A stretch of 46,394 nt of DNA. It comes from Sporolactobacillus sp. THM7-7. Lineage in GTDB: Bacteria > Bacillota > Bacilli > Bacillales > Sporolactobacillaceae. This document shows, piece after piece, positions 39,003-46,332 of this stretch. The first letter of the stretch is position 1; the number at the start of each line of letters is the position of its first letter. Below the pieces are notes generated by a model that was not told the DNA's origin, made no database searches, and saw only the letters and a program-made list of their open reading frames with translations. The DNA lies in NCBI RefSeq assembly GCF_004153225.1, contig NZ_SEMB01000027.1:1-46394 (forward strand), given 5' to 3'. A program made the translations under genes and the position numbers.

Positions 39003-40433
39003 ATGGGAAAATATCATATTAGGAGGCGGAGAGGCTTGAAAAGAATCATTTCCATCGCGTCAGCATTCGTGCTGGCGCTTTCTTTTGCGCTGCCTGCGTC
39101 AGCTGCTGGCCAAATCGACTTTTTGGACGTGTCTCATTATCAGTCTGAGTCTGGTCTGCCGCTGTCCGTTTATCAGACAGCCAAGCGTGGCAATATCAAC
39201 GGTGTGGTTGTCAAAGTCTCTGAGAGCAACGGTTATCGTGATCCGGCCGCTGCAGTAAATATCGCAAATGCTCGCGCAGCCGGTCTCCGGGTATCAGCTT
39301 ATCATTACGCACGCACAACGAGCGTGTCGGACGCACGATCTGAAGCACGGTGGTTTGACAAAAGTCTGCAGGCAGCCGGGTTTAACAAAAAGAGTGACGG
39401 CTATGCGGTTATCGACATTGAGGACCCGAATCTGACGCATAACCGGTCGGCGCTGACCAGCTATGTCAATGCCTTTTTGGACGAAATGAACAAGCTCGGA
39501 TATGCTCGCACGGATATTTACAGCGGGGCCTACTACTACGGGAATCGACTGATCCCGTCACAGCTAAACAATTCTCGTCCGTGGCTTGCGAGATATAGTA
39601 CCAGTGGTAGCTCGGTGCTTGATCCCGGCTATAACCGCGGCGCGCACCAGTGGAGCAGCAGTCAGCGGCCGTTCCCGGGATACGGCAATTTTGATGTCAA
39701 CATTGATTATTCCGGAAAGTACACCGGTTCGGCGTCTAAGGAAGTCGGTAAAGTCGGTAGTGTCAGTCTCGTAAACTATCTCAAGTCAAAAAAGATCAAT
39801 GCCAGTTTTGCAAACCGGACAAAGTTGGCGGTTAAATACGGCATTGTAATTAAATCGAGTGACTATCACGGCACCGCGGCACAGAACATTGCATTGTTGA
39901 CCAAATTGCGGACAGGTGCGAAACCGGCGGAGCAGCCGAAGGCCGAGACGAAGAAGCCTTCCTCCGAATCTTCGACTTACACAGTCAGATCGGGCGATAC
40001 ACTCTGGGATATCAGCAGAGACCACGGGACCACGGTCAGCGTAATCAAATCGCTGAACGGCCTGCGCTCTGACCTGATCTTCCCGGGGCAGCGTTTAAAA
40101 CTGTCCGGATCCAAGTCTGCTGCGAAGTCCAGTTCTTCCGGTACCTATACAGTGCGCCGTGGGGACACGCTCGGGGGTATCGCTCAGCGCCACCATACGA
40201 CCGTCTCATCGCTCGCAAGGCTGAATCATATCAGCAATCCGAATAAGATTTTTGTCGGCCAGAGGATCAAACTGAGCGGTACGGCGTCAGTATCCAGCCG
40301 CAGTTATACTGTCCGTCGTGGAGATACGTTGTGGGAGATTGCAAGGTCAAAAGGGACGACAGTAGGTAAACTAAAGAGCAAAAACAATCTGCGCTCGGAT
40401 CTTATTTTTCCGGGGCAGAAATTGAAATATTGA
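39003..40433 (+). CDS. Secreted GH25 lysozyme with three LysM repeats (endolysin)
   Basis: The 476-aa protein has a clear signal peptide (RRGLKRIISIASAFVLALSF to PASA). A GH25 domain follows (about 35-235; DFLDVSHYQS, YAVIDIEDPN with the catalytic acids, DIYSGAYYYG). Next come a small linker domain and three LysM repeats (TYTVRSGDTLWDIS, TYTVRRGDTLGGIA, SYTVRRGDTLWEIA). It cuts peptidoglycan glycan strands. A Sec signal means export may not need the holin. The start is ambiguous: ATG at 39003 (after GGGGGTG) or TTG at 39036 (after AGGAGG). Confidence 0.93.
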   Translation: MGKYHIRRRRGLKRIISIASAFVLALSFALPASAAGQIDFLDVSHYQSESGLPLSVYQTAKRGNINGVVVKVSESNGYRDPAAAVNIANARAAGLRVSAYHYARTTSVSDARSEARWFDKSLQAAGFNKKSDGYAVIDIEDPNLTHNRSALTSYVNAFLDEMNKLGYARTDIYSGAYYYGNRLIPSQLNNSRPWLARYSTSGSSVLDPGYNRGAHQWSSSQRPFPGYGNFDVNIDYSGKYTGSASKEVGKVGSVSLVNYLKSKKINASFANRTKLAVKYGIVIKSSDYHGTAAQNIALLTKLRTGAKPAEQPKAETKKPSSESSTYTVRSGDTLWDISRDHGTTVSVIKSLNGLRSDLIFPGQRLKLSGSKSAAKSSSSGTYTVRRGDTLGGIAQRHHTTVSSLARLNHISNPNKIFVGQRIKLSGTASVSSRSYTVRRGDTLWEIARSKGTTVGKLKSKNNLRSDLIFPGQKLKY

Positions 40434-40442
40434 GGTGATATC

Positions 40443-40790
40443 GTGGAAACTTTTATGGAAAACGTCGTCGACCCGGCTGTCGTTACCTTGATTACGGCGC
40501 TCGTTGCATACCTGCTTAAAGTCGGTCTGCCGGCGCTCATCGATCTTCTGCTTAAATCTAAAGCAGCAACGCTCGTCAAAGCCGCTGAGAGTTTATTCCC
40601 GGATGGTGGCGCTGGTGCCGAAAAGTATCAGTGGGTAGCTGACCAGCTGCAGGCATACGCAAAAAAGTTGCTCACACGAGTTAAAGACGATCGGCTACGC
40701 GTCTATATCGAAGCTGCAGTAACTGAGTTGCACGCCGAATTGCCAGCGTCGCTCGGTGCGGCAAAGAAGCAGATCGAGGAGAGCAAGTGA
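40443..40790 (+). CDS. Phage holin (LL-H type)
   Basis: The 115-aa protein has one N-terminal hydrophobic segment (VVTLITALVAYLLKVGLPAL) and a long amphipathic C-terminal part typical of LL-H-like holins. It controls lysis timing. The GTG follows TGAGGTGA, 9 bases after the endolysin stop. It is the last gene of the late operon. Confidence 0.85.
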   Translation: METFMENVVDPAVVTLITALVAYLLKVGLPALIDLLLKSKAATLVKAAESLFPDGGAGAEKYQWVADQLQAYAKKLLTRVKDDRLRVYIEAAVTELHAELPASLGAAKKQIEESK

Positions 40791-40838
40791 CATAAGCTTT
40801 ACCGCCCGGGTGACCGGGTGTACATAAGTATGCTAAGC

Positions 40839-40863
40839 GCCCGATACGTCGGGCTCTTTTTTT
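40839..40863 (+). terminator. Late operon terminator
   Basis: GCCCGA, loop TACG, TCGGGC, then TCTTTTTTTT. A further hairpin CCCGG-GTGA-CCGGG lies at 40804-40817. This closes the lysis genes. Confidence 0.9.
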
Positions 40864-41089
40864 ATAGTGTCAGCATCAACCAAAGAAAAAATCGTTCATG
40901 CATTCGATCCATTAATTGGTGCCGAACTTTTCCAAACATATAACGCAAGGCACCAGTAGCCCAAATGACAGCCCAAACAAAATTAAAACAAATATTTTAT
41001 AGCGGAACACAGTCTAATGATTACTCCAAAATGTAAATTACAATAGGAATAAATATAAAATTGTATATTTCAATATTGCTAACTTCCCA
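40864..41089 (+). other. Prophage right end, non-coding
   Basis: No credible gene lies here; the sequence is AT-rich. It contains the right pair of AGCCCA repeats (40957-40978) and ends at attR. This is the expected attP flank. Confidence 0.6.
40957..40978 (+). promoter_or_regulatory. Paired arm-type integrase site candidates (right)
   Basis: TAGCCCAAAT (40957-40966) and CAGCCCAAAC (40969-40978), 12 bp apart and in the same orientation as the left pair at 632-653. One unit is identical to the left unit at 644. Confidence 0.55.
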
Positions 41090-41109
41090 CCATGGTAAGG
41101 AAGGGGTCA
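41090..41109 (+). other. attR core (20 bp)
   Basis: Identical to 502-521. The bases that follow (GTTTCACTATCC) do not continue a tRNA-Thr T-arm and acceptor end, so the original host 3' half is not present here. Confidence 0.72.
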
Positions 41110-41219
41110 GTTTCACTATCCAGTGACCTCTATAACCCTTGCTACGTAAGGCTTTACGAGCCAGAATGAGCTTTAAGTATAAAGTGGTCAAGCGTAGACC
41201 ACACAGAGTAACAGCGGAG

Positions 41220-41264
41220 ACCACTTCCCACAGTGAACACAAAAACTGTGAGAAGTGGTTTTTT
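41220..41264 (+). terminator. Terminator-like hairpin before truncated recombinase
   Basis: ACCACTTC pairs with GAAGTGGT, with an inner CACAGT/ACTGTG stem, followed by TTTTTT. It ends 3 bases before the recombinase ATG region. It may be an attenuator of that gene or the end of an upstream unit. Confidence 0.65.
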
Positions 41265-41267
41265 CGT

Positions 41268-41981
41268 ATGCTCATTCATTTTGCTGTAAAGGATTTTCTC
41301 GCTGATAAAGAACTAGAGAATTTATCTAAGAACACGGTCTCGGGTTATGAAATGCTCTTTAAGGACGTTCTGCGGTTTTGCGAAGAAAGAGGGCTAACCC
41401 GAATATTAGAACTAACTACGAGGGTGATTAAGAGCTATCTAAGCGAGTGCAAGGAAAAAGGAAATAATTCAGTCACACTCAACACAAAAAGAAGGCAGTT
41501 TAGAGCTTGGTTTAATTGGTTAGTTGCTGAGGACGTTCTCGAAGAAAACCCAACAGACAAAATTAAGAAGGCAAAAGAGGATATACGCATTTACGCATTC
41601 ACTGATGAGGAAGTAAAAGAGATACTTTCTTACTTACGAAGGATGAAACGCAGAGAGGACGCGATCTTTTCAGTGAGGAATTACACAGTATTTCTCACGG
41701 TGATAGGAACTAGTATGAGAGCGGGTAAAATGTGCTCTCTCAGATGGCATAATGTAGACCTCATAAGCCGACAAGTAAAAGTCTTTAGCAAAATGCGCGA
41801 GGAGCAATCTATACCACTCGACTCAAAGTTATGTAGGGAGCTTGCATACTGGCGCGAATACTGCTTAAAACAGTTTAACGGCTCGCTGTCCGAGTATGTG
41901 TTTGTCACTTGCCAGAACATACCACATCTGACTGTAAACGGGTTGAAGTGCTTTTTCAAGATAATGAGGGCACGGAGTTAA
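41268..41981 (+). pseudogene. Truncated tyrosine recombinase
   Basis: The 237-aa remnant has a SAM-like N-terminal domain (KDFLADKELENLSKNTVSGY, TLNTKRRQFRAWFNWLV) and the beginning of the catalytic domain with the first Arg (GTSMRAGKMCSLRW). The HxxR, H and Tyr boxes are missing. The sequence changes abruptly into the 3' part of paiB. It cannot be active. It belongs to a different element from the prophage integrase and suggests a second, decayed insertion next to attR. The frame extends upstream of 41268 through the terminator hairpin, which is not used. Confidence 0.82.
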
Positions 41982-42256
41982 TGAATTCTTTACGCGATTT
42001 AGTATTGAAGTATGAAGATCGAGAAAGTTCCTATGAGTATGATCAAGTGGATGTGCAGTTTCTTGAAGGAATGACGAAAGGGATTGTGGGCTTTAAAATT
42101 AGGATCACCAAAATCGAGGCTAAAGCAAAACTGAGCCAGAATCATTCAAGTGAACGTCTCGAACGCGTTATTCGGCAACTAAAACAATCAACGAGTGAAG
42201 ACAGCAAAAAAATTGCTCAACTTATGAAAGAAGTCTTAGAAAAAAAGCGGAAGTGA
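41981..42256 (+). pseudogene. paiB: 3' fragment of paiB-like regulator
   Basis: The frame reads LRDLVLKYEDRESSYEYDQV and then KGIVGFKIRITKIEAKAKLS with QNHSSERLERVIRQL. This is the C-terminal half of PaiB-type FMN-binding negative regulators (LSQN followed by a helix). The normal length is about 205 aa; only about 90 remain. The ATG overlaps the recombinase stop by chance. The N-terminal half was lost at the recombinase junction. Confidence 0.75.
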
Positions 42257-42308
42257 ATAAGTGAGTTCTATTCGAATTTTATGAACTCATGATTCAAAGG
42301 GATCAACA

Positions 42309-43438
42309 ATGACAAGAAAATCCTATTTTTTATTGGCTTTTTATTATGTTCTTATCCATGACCGGTCATGGATTGGTTTTACCAGCCTTGCCCTATTTAG
42401 CCAATAGATTAGGGCTTACCTCCTTTCAAATGGGAAGCCTAGTTACTGGTTGGGCATTAGCTCAATTCCTGGTTGTTCCGTTTTGGGGGAGACTCATCGA
42501 TCGGTTTGGTCGGAAATTTGTCCTGGTTTTTGGGGTGTTAGGCTATGGTCTAGGTTTTTTTTTGATGGTTTTTGCAGGTTCATACGTTCAGCTGTTACTT
42601 ATTCGAATTATAGGTGCTGTATTATCTGCCGGAACGCAACCAGCCGCTTTTACACTGGTCATTGACACGCATAAAGGAAAAAAACGAAGTTAAGCACTTG
42701 CAAACATAGGAGCAGTCAACGGTCTTGGGTTTTTATGTGGTCCTGTGGTAGGTGGAATTTTTTCGCCGCTCGGACTCTATGTTCCTTTTATGGTTGCAGG
42801 GTTACTTGGTCTCATCTCTATACCCTTTGCATTTTATTTTTTACACGAGCCTGAGCACAAAATCCAAAAATATAACACAGTTAGTTTTACGAAATCATTA
42901 GTGTATATGGCTAAACCAGAGTACAGAAATCCATTAATCATTTCAACTGAATTGGCTATTTCTACTTCAAGTTTGCTTGGTATTCTAGGCTATTTTATGA
43001 TGAAACGCTTTGCATCTACTGCTGGTGAGATCGGTTTTGCGTTTAGTGCTCAATCACTTGTCACAGTTGGCGTTCAAGCATTTTTAATGAGGCTTCTTTT
43101 CTTAAAGATGAATGAAGTTAATATCATTAGGAAGGGGCTTCTTGGTGTTGCTATAGGGTTTTTTATCTCTTGCTTTATCCAATTCGGCTTGGCTGGTGGT
43201 TCTATGCTACCTATTGATCGGTGCAGGACATGCAATTGTACGTCCAACCGTTTTATCACTACTCTCGAAACAAGTATCAGTTGGATAAAGCACTGTAATG
43301 GGCTTTCAACAATCACTAGAAAGTCTTGGACGGAGTATCGGACCCTTTCTTGCTGGCTTACTTTTTTTAGTTCAACCATCAGTACCTTTTTTCGTCTCAT
43401 CGAGTATATGTGTTTTCCTTTTTTTGTTTGTCATGTAG
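42309..43438 (+). pseudogene. MFS multidrug transporter pseudogene
   Basis: The pieces together give a roughly 376-aa transporter (MTRKSYFLLAF, then FLSMTGHGLVLPALPYLANR, TGWALAQFLVVPFWGRLIDR, CGPVVGGIFSPLGLYVPFMV, GPFLAGLLFLVQPSVPFF). At least four lesions are visible: a +1 frameshift in the T run near 42340, TAA at about 42691, a +1 shift near 43207 and TAA at about 43288. The gene is clearly dead. It looks like the YttB type of drug exporter. Confidence 0.85.
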
Positions 43439-43479
43439 AATCATAAAAAAAGAAGGTTCTATGAATTCAGAGAAAAAAG

Positions 43480-43815
43480 AGGCTGCACTAGTTGATATTA
43501 TATTTATTGTTTTTTCACTTCTTTTACTTGGTCTTGCCTCAATTGGAATAATGCTTAACGTTTGATAGGGAATACGTAACCATCCTATAAAAGTAGTTAA
43601 GATCTGCAGATGGATTTGTCGATAATCAATCTTTTCCTCTTCTAAAAACTCAAAATACAACTTTAAGTGATAAGCTATGATTTCAACTTATTCTCTGCTC
43701 TACCTATATTTGAAAGATATTTAATGTATTTCACAACGGGAATAACTGGATCCCCTTCCAAATCGATTAGAATGTATTTCTTTCCTTCTGTTTGCCCAAA
43801 CTCTATTACCTTCAA
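43480..43815 (-). pseudogene. Tn554-type transposase A, 5' remnant
   Basis: On the minus strand, starting with TTG at 43815 after AGGGGAAAAA, the frame reads KVIEFGQTEGKKYILIDLEG, then YIKYLSNIGRAENKLKS. After a one-base deletion near 43678 it continues LYFEFLEEEKIDYRQIHLQI and TFIGWLRIPYQ. This is the N-terminus of Tn554 TnpA-like tyrosine recombinases. It is cut off near KRSEKTINI, where it runs into the MFS pseudogene. Confidence 0.78.
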
Positions 43816-44222
43816 TTTTTCCCCTCTTTTCGTTAAAAACTTTAAGGACTATAAAAATCAAATCCATATATTAAGTATTTAAGCATAAATAAATAAGCAG
43901 TAAGATAACGTAAAGAACGTTAACTACTGCCCATTATTATAGTCTATATAAAATACTGATGATTTCTTTCGGTGTACTGGTGCTCATGCTATATGAGGGG
44001 GGCTTCCTTAAAGAAAGGGAGCCGGCAATTTTACCGAGACGGTGGATTTGAAGTGGAAGAAGATTTCGAAAAAGAAATAGATAATAGTTGGCCTGCGTAT
44101 ACGCTGCTTCATAATGCGCAAGGACGGACCATAATAAGAAATATTTTTAACAAAACTTTAATTTCAGATTAGTTCCAAAAAGTTTATAATAAATTATAGA
44201 TAAACAGAAAGGATGATTAAGG
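43816..44222 (+). other. Intergenic region, no firm gene
   Basis: A 66-codon open frame (43972-44172) has a poor start region and no recognised family; its second half (WPAYTLLHNAQGRTIIRNIF) looks coding-like, so it may be a gene fragment. Near the end a possible promoter and a good ribosome site (AAAGGATG) precede the fbpB-like gene. Otherwise the stretch is AT-rich, as in the decayed region. Confidence 0.4.
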
Positions 44223-44363
44223 ATGAAGAGAAAGGTATCGTATGTCCAACTGATAAAAAGAAACAGGGCAGAAATATTGGACAATAAGGATGAGTTAGAC
44301 AGGATAGAAACGATGATTGATCAGAGGCGTGTGAAAGCAGGCAAGAAAATCAATAAAAAATGA
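44223..44363 (+). CDS. FbpB-family small basic protein
   Basis: The 46-aa highly basic peptide (MKRKVSYVQLIKRNRAEILD, DELDRIETMIDQRR) matches the Fur-regulated basic protein B pattern of Bacillus (a short lead, LVxxNKxxLLxDKxxLExIE, then a basic tail). In B. subtilis FbpB works with the sRNA FsrA in the iron-sparing response. GAAAGGATGATTAAGG precedes the ATG and a strong terminator follows. No clear Fur box could be confirmed. Confidence 0.72.
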   Translation: MKRKVSYVQLIKRNRAEILDNKDELDRIETMIDQRRVKAGKKINKK

Positions 44364-44367
44364 GTTG

Positions 44368-44402
44368 AAAAAAGGAGCTCCGGATGTGCGAGCTCCTTTT
44401 TC
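44368..44402 (+). terminator. Terminator after fbpB-like gene
   Basis: GGAGCTC (44374-44380) and GAGCTCC (44390-44396) form the stem, flanked by A6 and T5. It is symmetrical enough to work in both directions. Confidence 0.88.
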
Positions 44403-44463
44403 GTGATACGTAAAAAATGGCCGGTTTAGTGAGTAAGGGCGCGTGGACCTGTTTTTGCCTTGG

Positions 44464-44712
44464 TTAAAAGGCTTCGTCGACTTCCCATGACTCAACAATC
44501 TGCCTGGCTGTCCAAGGATTATATCCTTTGCCCATCAGGTACGTAATCGCGGCAACTTGCTGCAGTGCGTGGGGATAAGAGGTGAATTTTGCTTCTTTCA
44601 GTCCATACCGAACAATAGGATCAACCGTTTTCAACACCCTGTATTTTAAATGGTGCGGGTTGTGATACGGATTTCGATGAGTAAGATAGGGAACCTGGTA
44701 ATCGTGATTCAT
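44464..44712 (-). CDS. Conserved-looking hypothetical protein
   Basis: This 82-aa soluble protein has a His/Tyr/Asn-rich N-terminus (YQVPYLTHRNPYHNPHHLKY) and a helical end (VAAITYLMGKGYNPWTARQI, VESWEVDE). The ATG follows CAGGAGTGATTGG. I do not recognise the family. The ordered helix at the end and good codon structure support a real host gene. Confidence 0.75.
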   Translation of the reverse strand: MNHDYQVPYLTHRNPYHNPHHLKYRVLKTVDPIVRYGLKEAKFTSYPHALQQVAAITYLMGKGYNPWTARQIVESWEVDEAF

Positions 44713-44852
44713 CCAATCACTCCTGATTTATTTTTGAAACAACAGTACTATATGTAGTCATTTGTCATTGTTCAACGGCGGATGCCCAGTAACTCGAAAC
44801 TCATTAAAATGCGAAAAATAAACGGCCGTTCAACCGGTTTTTATGAATAATC

Positions 44853-44883
44853 AAAAGGGGACCCGGTAAAGAGTACCCCTTTG
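44853..44883 (-). terminator. Terminator of the YjcZ-like gene
   Basis: AAAGGGG (44854-44860) and CCCCTTT (44876-44882) form a 7-bp stem; on the minus strand it is followed by TTTTGATTATT. It lies 20 bases after the YjcZ-like stop. Confidence 0.6.
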
Positions 44884-44902
44884 AGTAAATATCCGGCAAT
44901 CT

Positions 44903-45058
44903 CTAGTAAACGAATGCCGTACCGACGATAATCAGAAGAATGAAGAGGACAACGATCAAAACAAAGTCAAAATCATCTTTTTTCTTGAATGGATCGTGTT
45001 TCTTGGAGGGGTCGTCCTTTTTAAAGTCATCTTTTTTAAAAGCGTCATCGAAGCTCAA
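44903..45058 (-). CDS. YjcZ-like small membrane protein with charged N-terminus
   Basis: The 51-aa protein starts with TTG, 6-7 bases after the strong AAAGGAGGTG. The N-terminal half is a Lys/Asp/Phe repeat (SFDDAFKKDDFKKDDPSKKH, DPFKKKDD). The C-terminal half is DFVLIVVLFILLIIVGTAFV, nearly the same as the membrane helix of YjcZ/SscA-type sporulation peptides. The Gly/Tyr-rich head usual in YjcZ is replaced by a charged repeat. Confidence 0.72.
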   Translation of the reverse strand: MSFDDAFKKDDFKKDDPSKKHDPFKKKDDFDFVLIVVLFILLIIVGTAFVY

Positions 45059-45196
45059 TCGAGTCACCTCCTTTGCTCGTGCTACTGTATTATATGAAAA
45101 GGATGGAGCATTGAGTGGATAAACTAAGGAGTGAAGACGCCTTTTTCAATGCAGATAAATTGGGCTGTCTTTATACGCCCGGCTTTCCATTTTGTC

Positions 45197-45226
45197 TTGT
45201 ATTGGACAGGAGAGATGAAGTATAAT
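45197..45226 (+). promoter_or_regulatory. Promoter for the 33-aa membrane peptide gene
   Basis: TTGTAT (45197-45202) and TATAAT (45221-45226) are 18 bp apart. The ATG of the small gene is at 45269. Confidence 0.5.
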
Positions 45227-45268
45227 AATAATGAAAGCGCTATCACTATTATAAGGAGTGTGGTGATC

Positions 45269-45370
45269 ATGGCTTTAGCGGTGTTTGGGACTATCGTTGC
45301 GATTGCTCCGGTTGTTGGCGCTATCTGGTGGGATCGATATCACACAAAAATGCAGCAAAAAATGCGATAA
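45269..45370 (+). CDS. 33-aa single-span membrane peptide
   Basis: MALAVFGTIVAIAPVVGAIW forms one hydrophobic helix, followed by the basic tail WDRYHTKMQQKMR. TAAGGAGTG lies about 8 bases before the ATG and a promoter-like sequence is upstream, which favours this short frame over a longer one from 45131. Function unknown; it could be a sporulation or stress peptide. Confidence 0.6.
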   Translation: MALAVFGTIVAIAPVVGAIWWDRYHTKMQQKMR

Positions 45371-45378
45371 ACGGGACT

Positions 45379-45510
45379 TTATTTGATTACCGGCTGTTCG
45401 GTTCGTAAAAACAGAACATGAGCTTTTAGGAAATATGGGGGATAATCAAAAGCTGTATACACCGCATACGCTCCGTCCCGAGCATAAGCGGGATTAGGGT
45501 CCCCTGTCAT
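45379..45510 (-). CDS. Possible short gene or gene fragment
   Basis: A 43-codon minus-strand frame reads MTGDPNPAYARDGAYAVYTA then FDYPPYFLKAHVLFLRTEQP. The composition looks coding, but there is no ribosome site before the ATG and a stop lies 10 codons upstream. It may be a truncated gene. No family is recognised. Confidence 0.35.
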   Translation of the reverse strand: MTGDPNPAYARDGAYAVYTAFDYPPYFLKAHVLFLRTEQPVIK

Positions 45511-45561
45511 GTGTGCATTTAAATAAATGTTTGTTTAGCCGACTTGGATTGTCTGAGACGA

Positions 45562-45602
45562 TGTAAAACCCCCATGACTCACACTGTCACGGGGGTTTTA
45601 CA
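45562..45602 (+). terminator. Perfect inverted repeat, bidirectional terminator
   Basis: TGTAAAACCCCC (45562-45573) and GGGGGTTTTACA (45591-45602) are exact complements with a 17-base spacer. The A4/T4 blocks form part of the arms, so it could act in either direction. Confidence 0.65.
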
Positions 45603-45720
45603 TAACCCTATTCATTATTGGCACTGCTGCTGTCATACTTGTCCGGAATTTAACCGTTCGGAAAGCACTCACCACGTGGTCAGAGTCAGAGAAGAAAGCT
45701 TCCGTCAAACGTTTAGCGGC

Positions 45721-45927
45721 TTATTCTTCGATAAATCGTTCCATCCATTGCTGCATCTTTTTTCTTTCGTCGATATCCGCTTCAACAAGCACGTTAATGT
45801 ACTTCGTCATCAGTTTTGCTGTCAGACGTTCGGCTTCCTTGCTCTTATGTCCGGATTTTTCCAGACTGCTTTTTACCTTTTGGCTCACAGAGTTAAGATG
45901 ATTCATCAGATTTTTTTCAGACTGCAT
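45721..45927 (-). CDS. Small helical hypothetical protein
   Basis: The 68-aa protein is charged and helical (SEKNLMNHLNSVSQKVKSSL, VEADIDERKKMQQWMERFIE). The ATG at 45927 follows AAAAGGTGGGG with normal spacing; a GTG four codons earlier overlaps that site. No family is recognised. It appears to be a host gene. Confidence 0.7.
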   Translation of the reverse strand: MQSEKNLMNHLNSVSQKVKSSLEKSGHKSKEAERLTAKLMTKYINVLVEADIDERKKMQQWMERFIEE

Positions 45928-46043
45928 GGAGATCCCCACCTTTTTTAATTTGTCTTACATTAAATACGTAGGGAGCAGGGATGAAAAATGGTGAGATAAA
46001 TCTTAAAAAAATTTAAAAAGATGTGTGAGTGGGGAAATCAGAT

Positions 46044-46244
46044 TTAAAATTTTTTATAAAGGCTCATCTGACGTCTCGGAACAGTAACGCGTAGCAGACC
46101 GTAATCCTCAACGACGACAAATTCTTTTCTTCCGTCGGAAACAATATCTCCCTTTTTATAACGCCTTTTTTCACATTCGATTTCACATTCATTCACTTTG
46201 TACCAGATCGACTGCGGCCGGTTTATAAAATGAATCAGATGCAC
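46044..46244 (-). CDS. Small hypothetical protein
   Basis: The 66-aa protein has a basic, beta-rich second half (RRYKKGDIVSDGRKEFVVVE, LLRVTVPRRQMSLYKKF) that looks coding. The GTG used has no good ribosome site, so the true start may be different. No family is recognised. Confidence 0.55.
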   Translation of the reverse strand: MHLIHFINRPQSIWYKVNECEIECEKRRYKKGDIVSDGRKEFVVVEDYGLLRVTVPRRQMSLYKKF

Positions 46245-46286
46245 TTTGCGTTTGTAGGAGTAAAATATTTGTAGGCAGAAAAATAG

Positions 46287-46332
46287 CCTTGATTACCAGT
46301 TAATGGCAATCGCCGTTAACTGGTAATCAAGG
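46287..46332. repeat. Near-perfect 21-bp hairpin
   Basis: CCTTGATTACCAGTTAA (46287-46303) and TTAACTGGTAATCAAGG (46316-46332) are exact complements. The inner TGGC/GCCG extends the stem to 21 bp with a 4-base AATC loop. No T run follows. The sequence to the window end (46333-46394) shows no gene. Confidence 0.7.

Noticed and set aside
41090-41109. Second partial tRNA gene at the right end
   Set aside because: Only the 20-bp anticodon-arm sequence is present; no acceptor, D-arm or T-arm follows or precedes it.
41021-41275. 84-codon minus-strand frame across attR
   Set aside because: It spans a recombination junction and a terminator hairpin and has no recognisable product.
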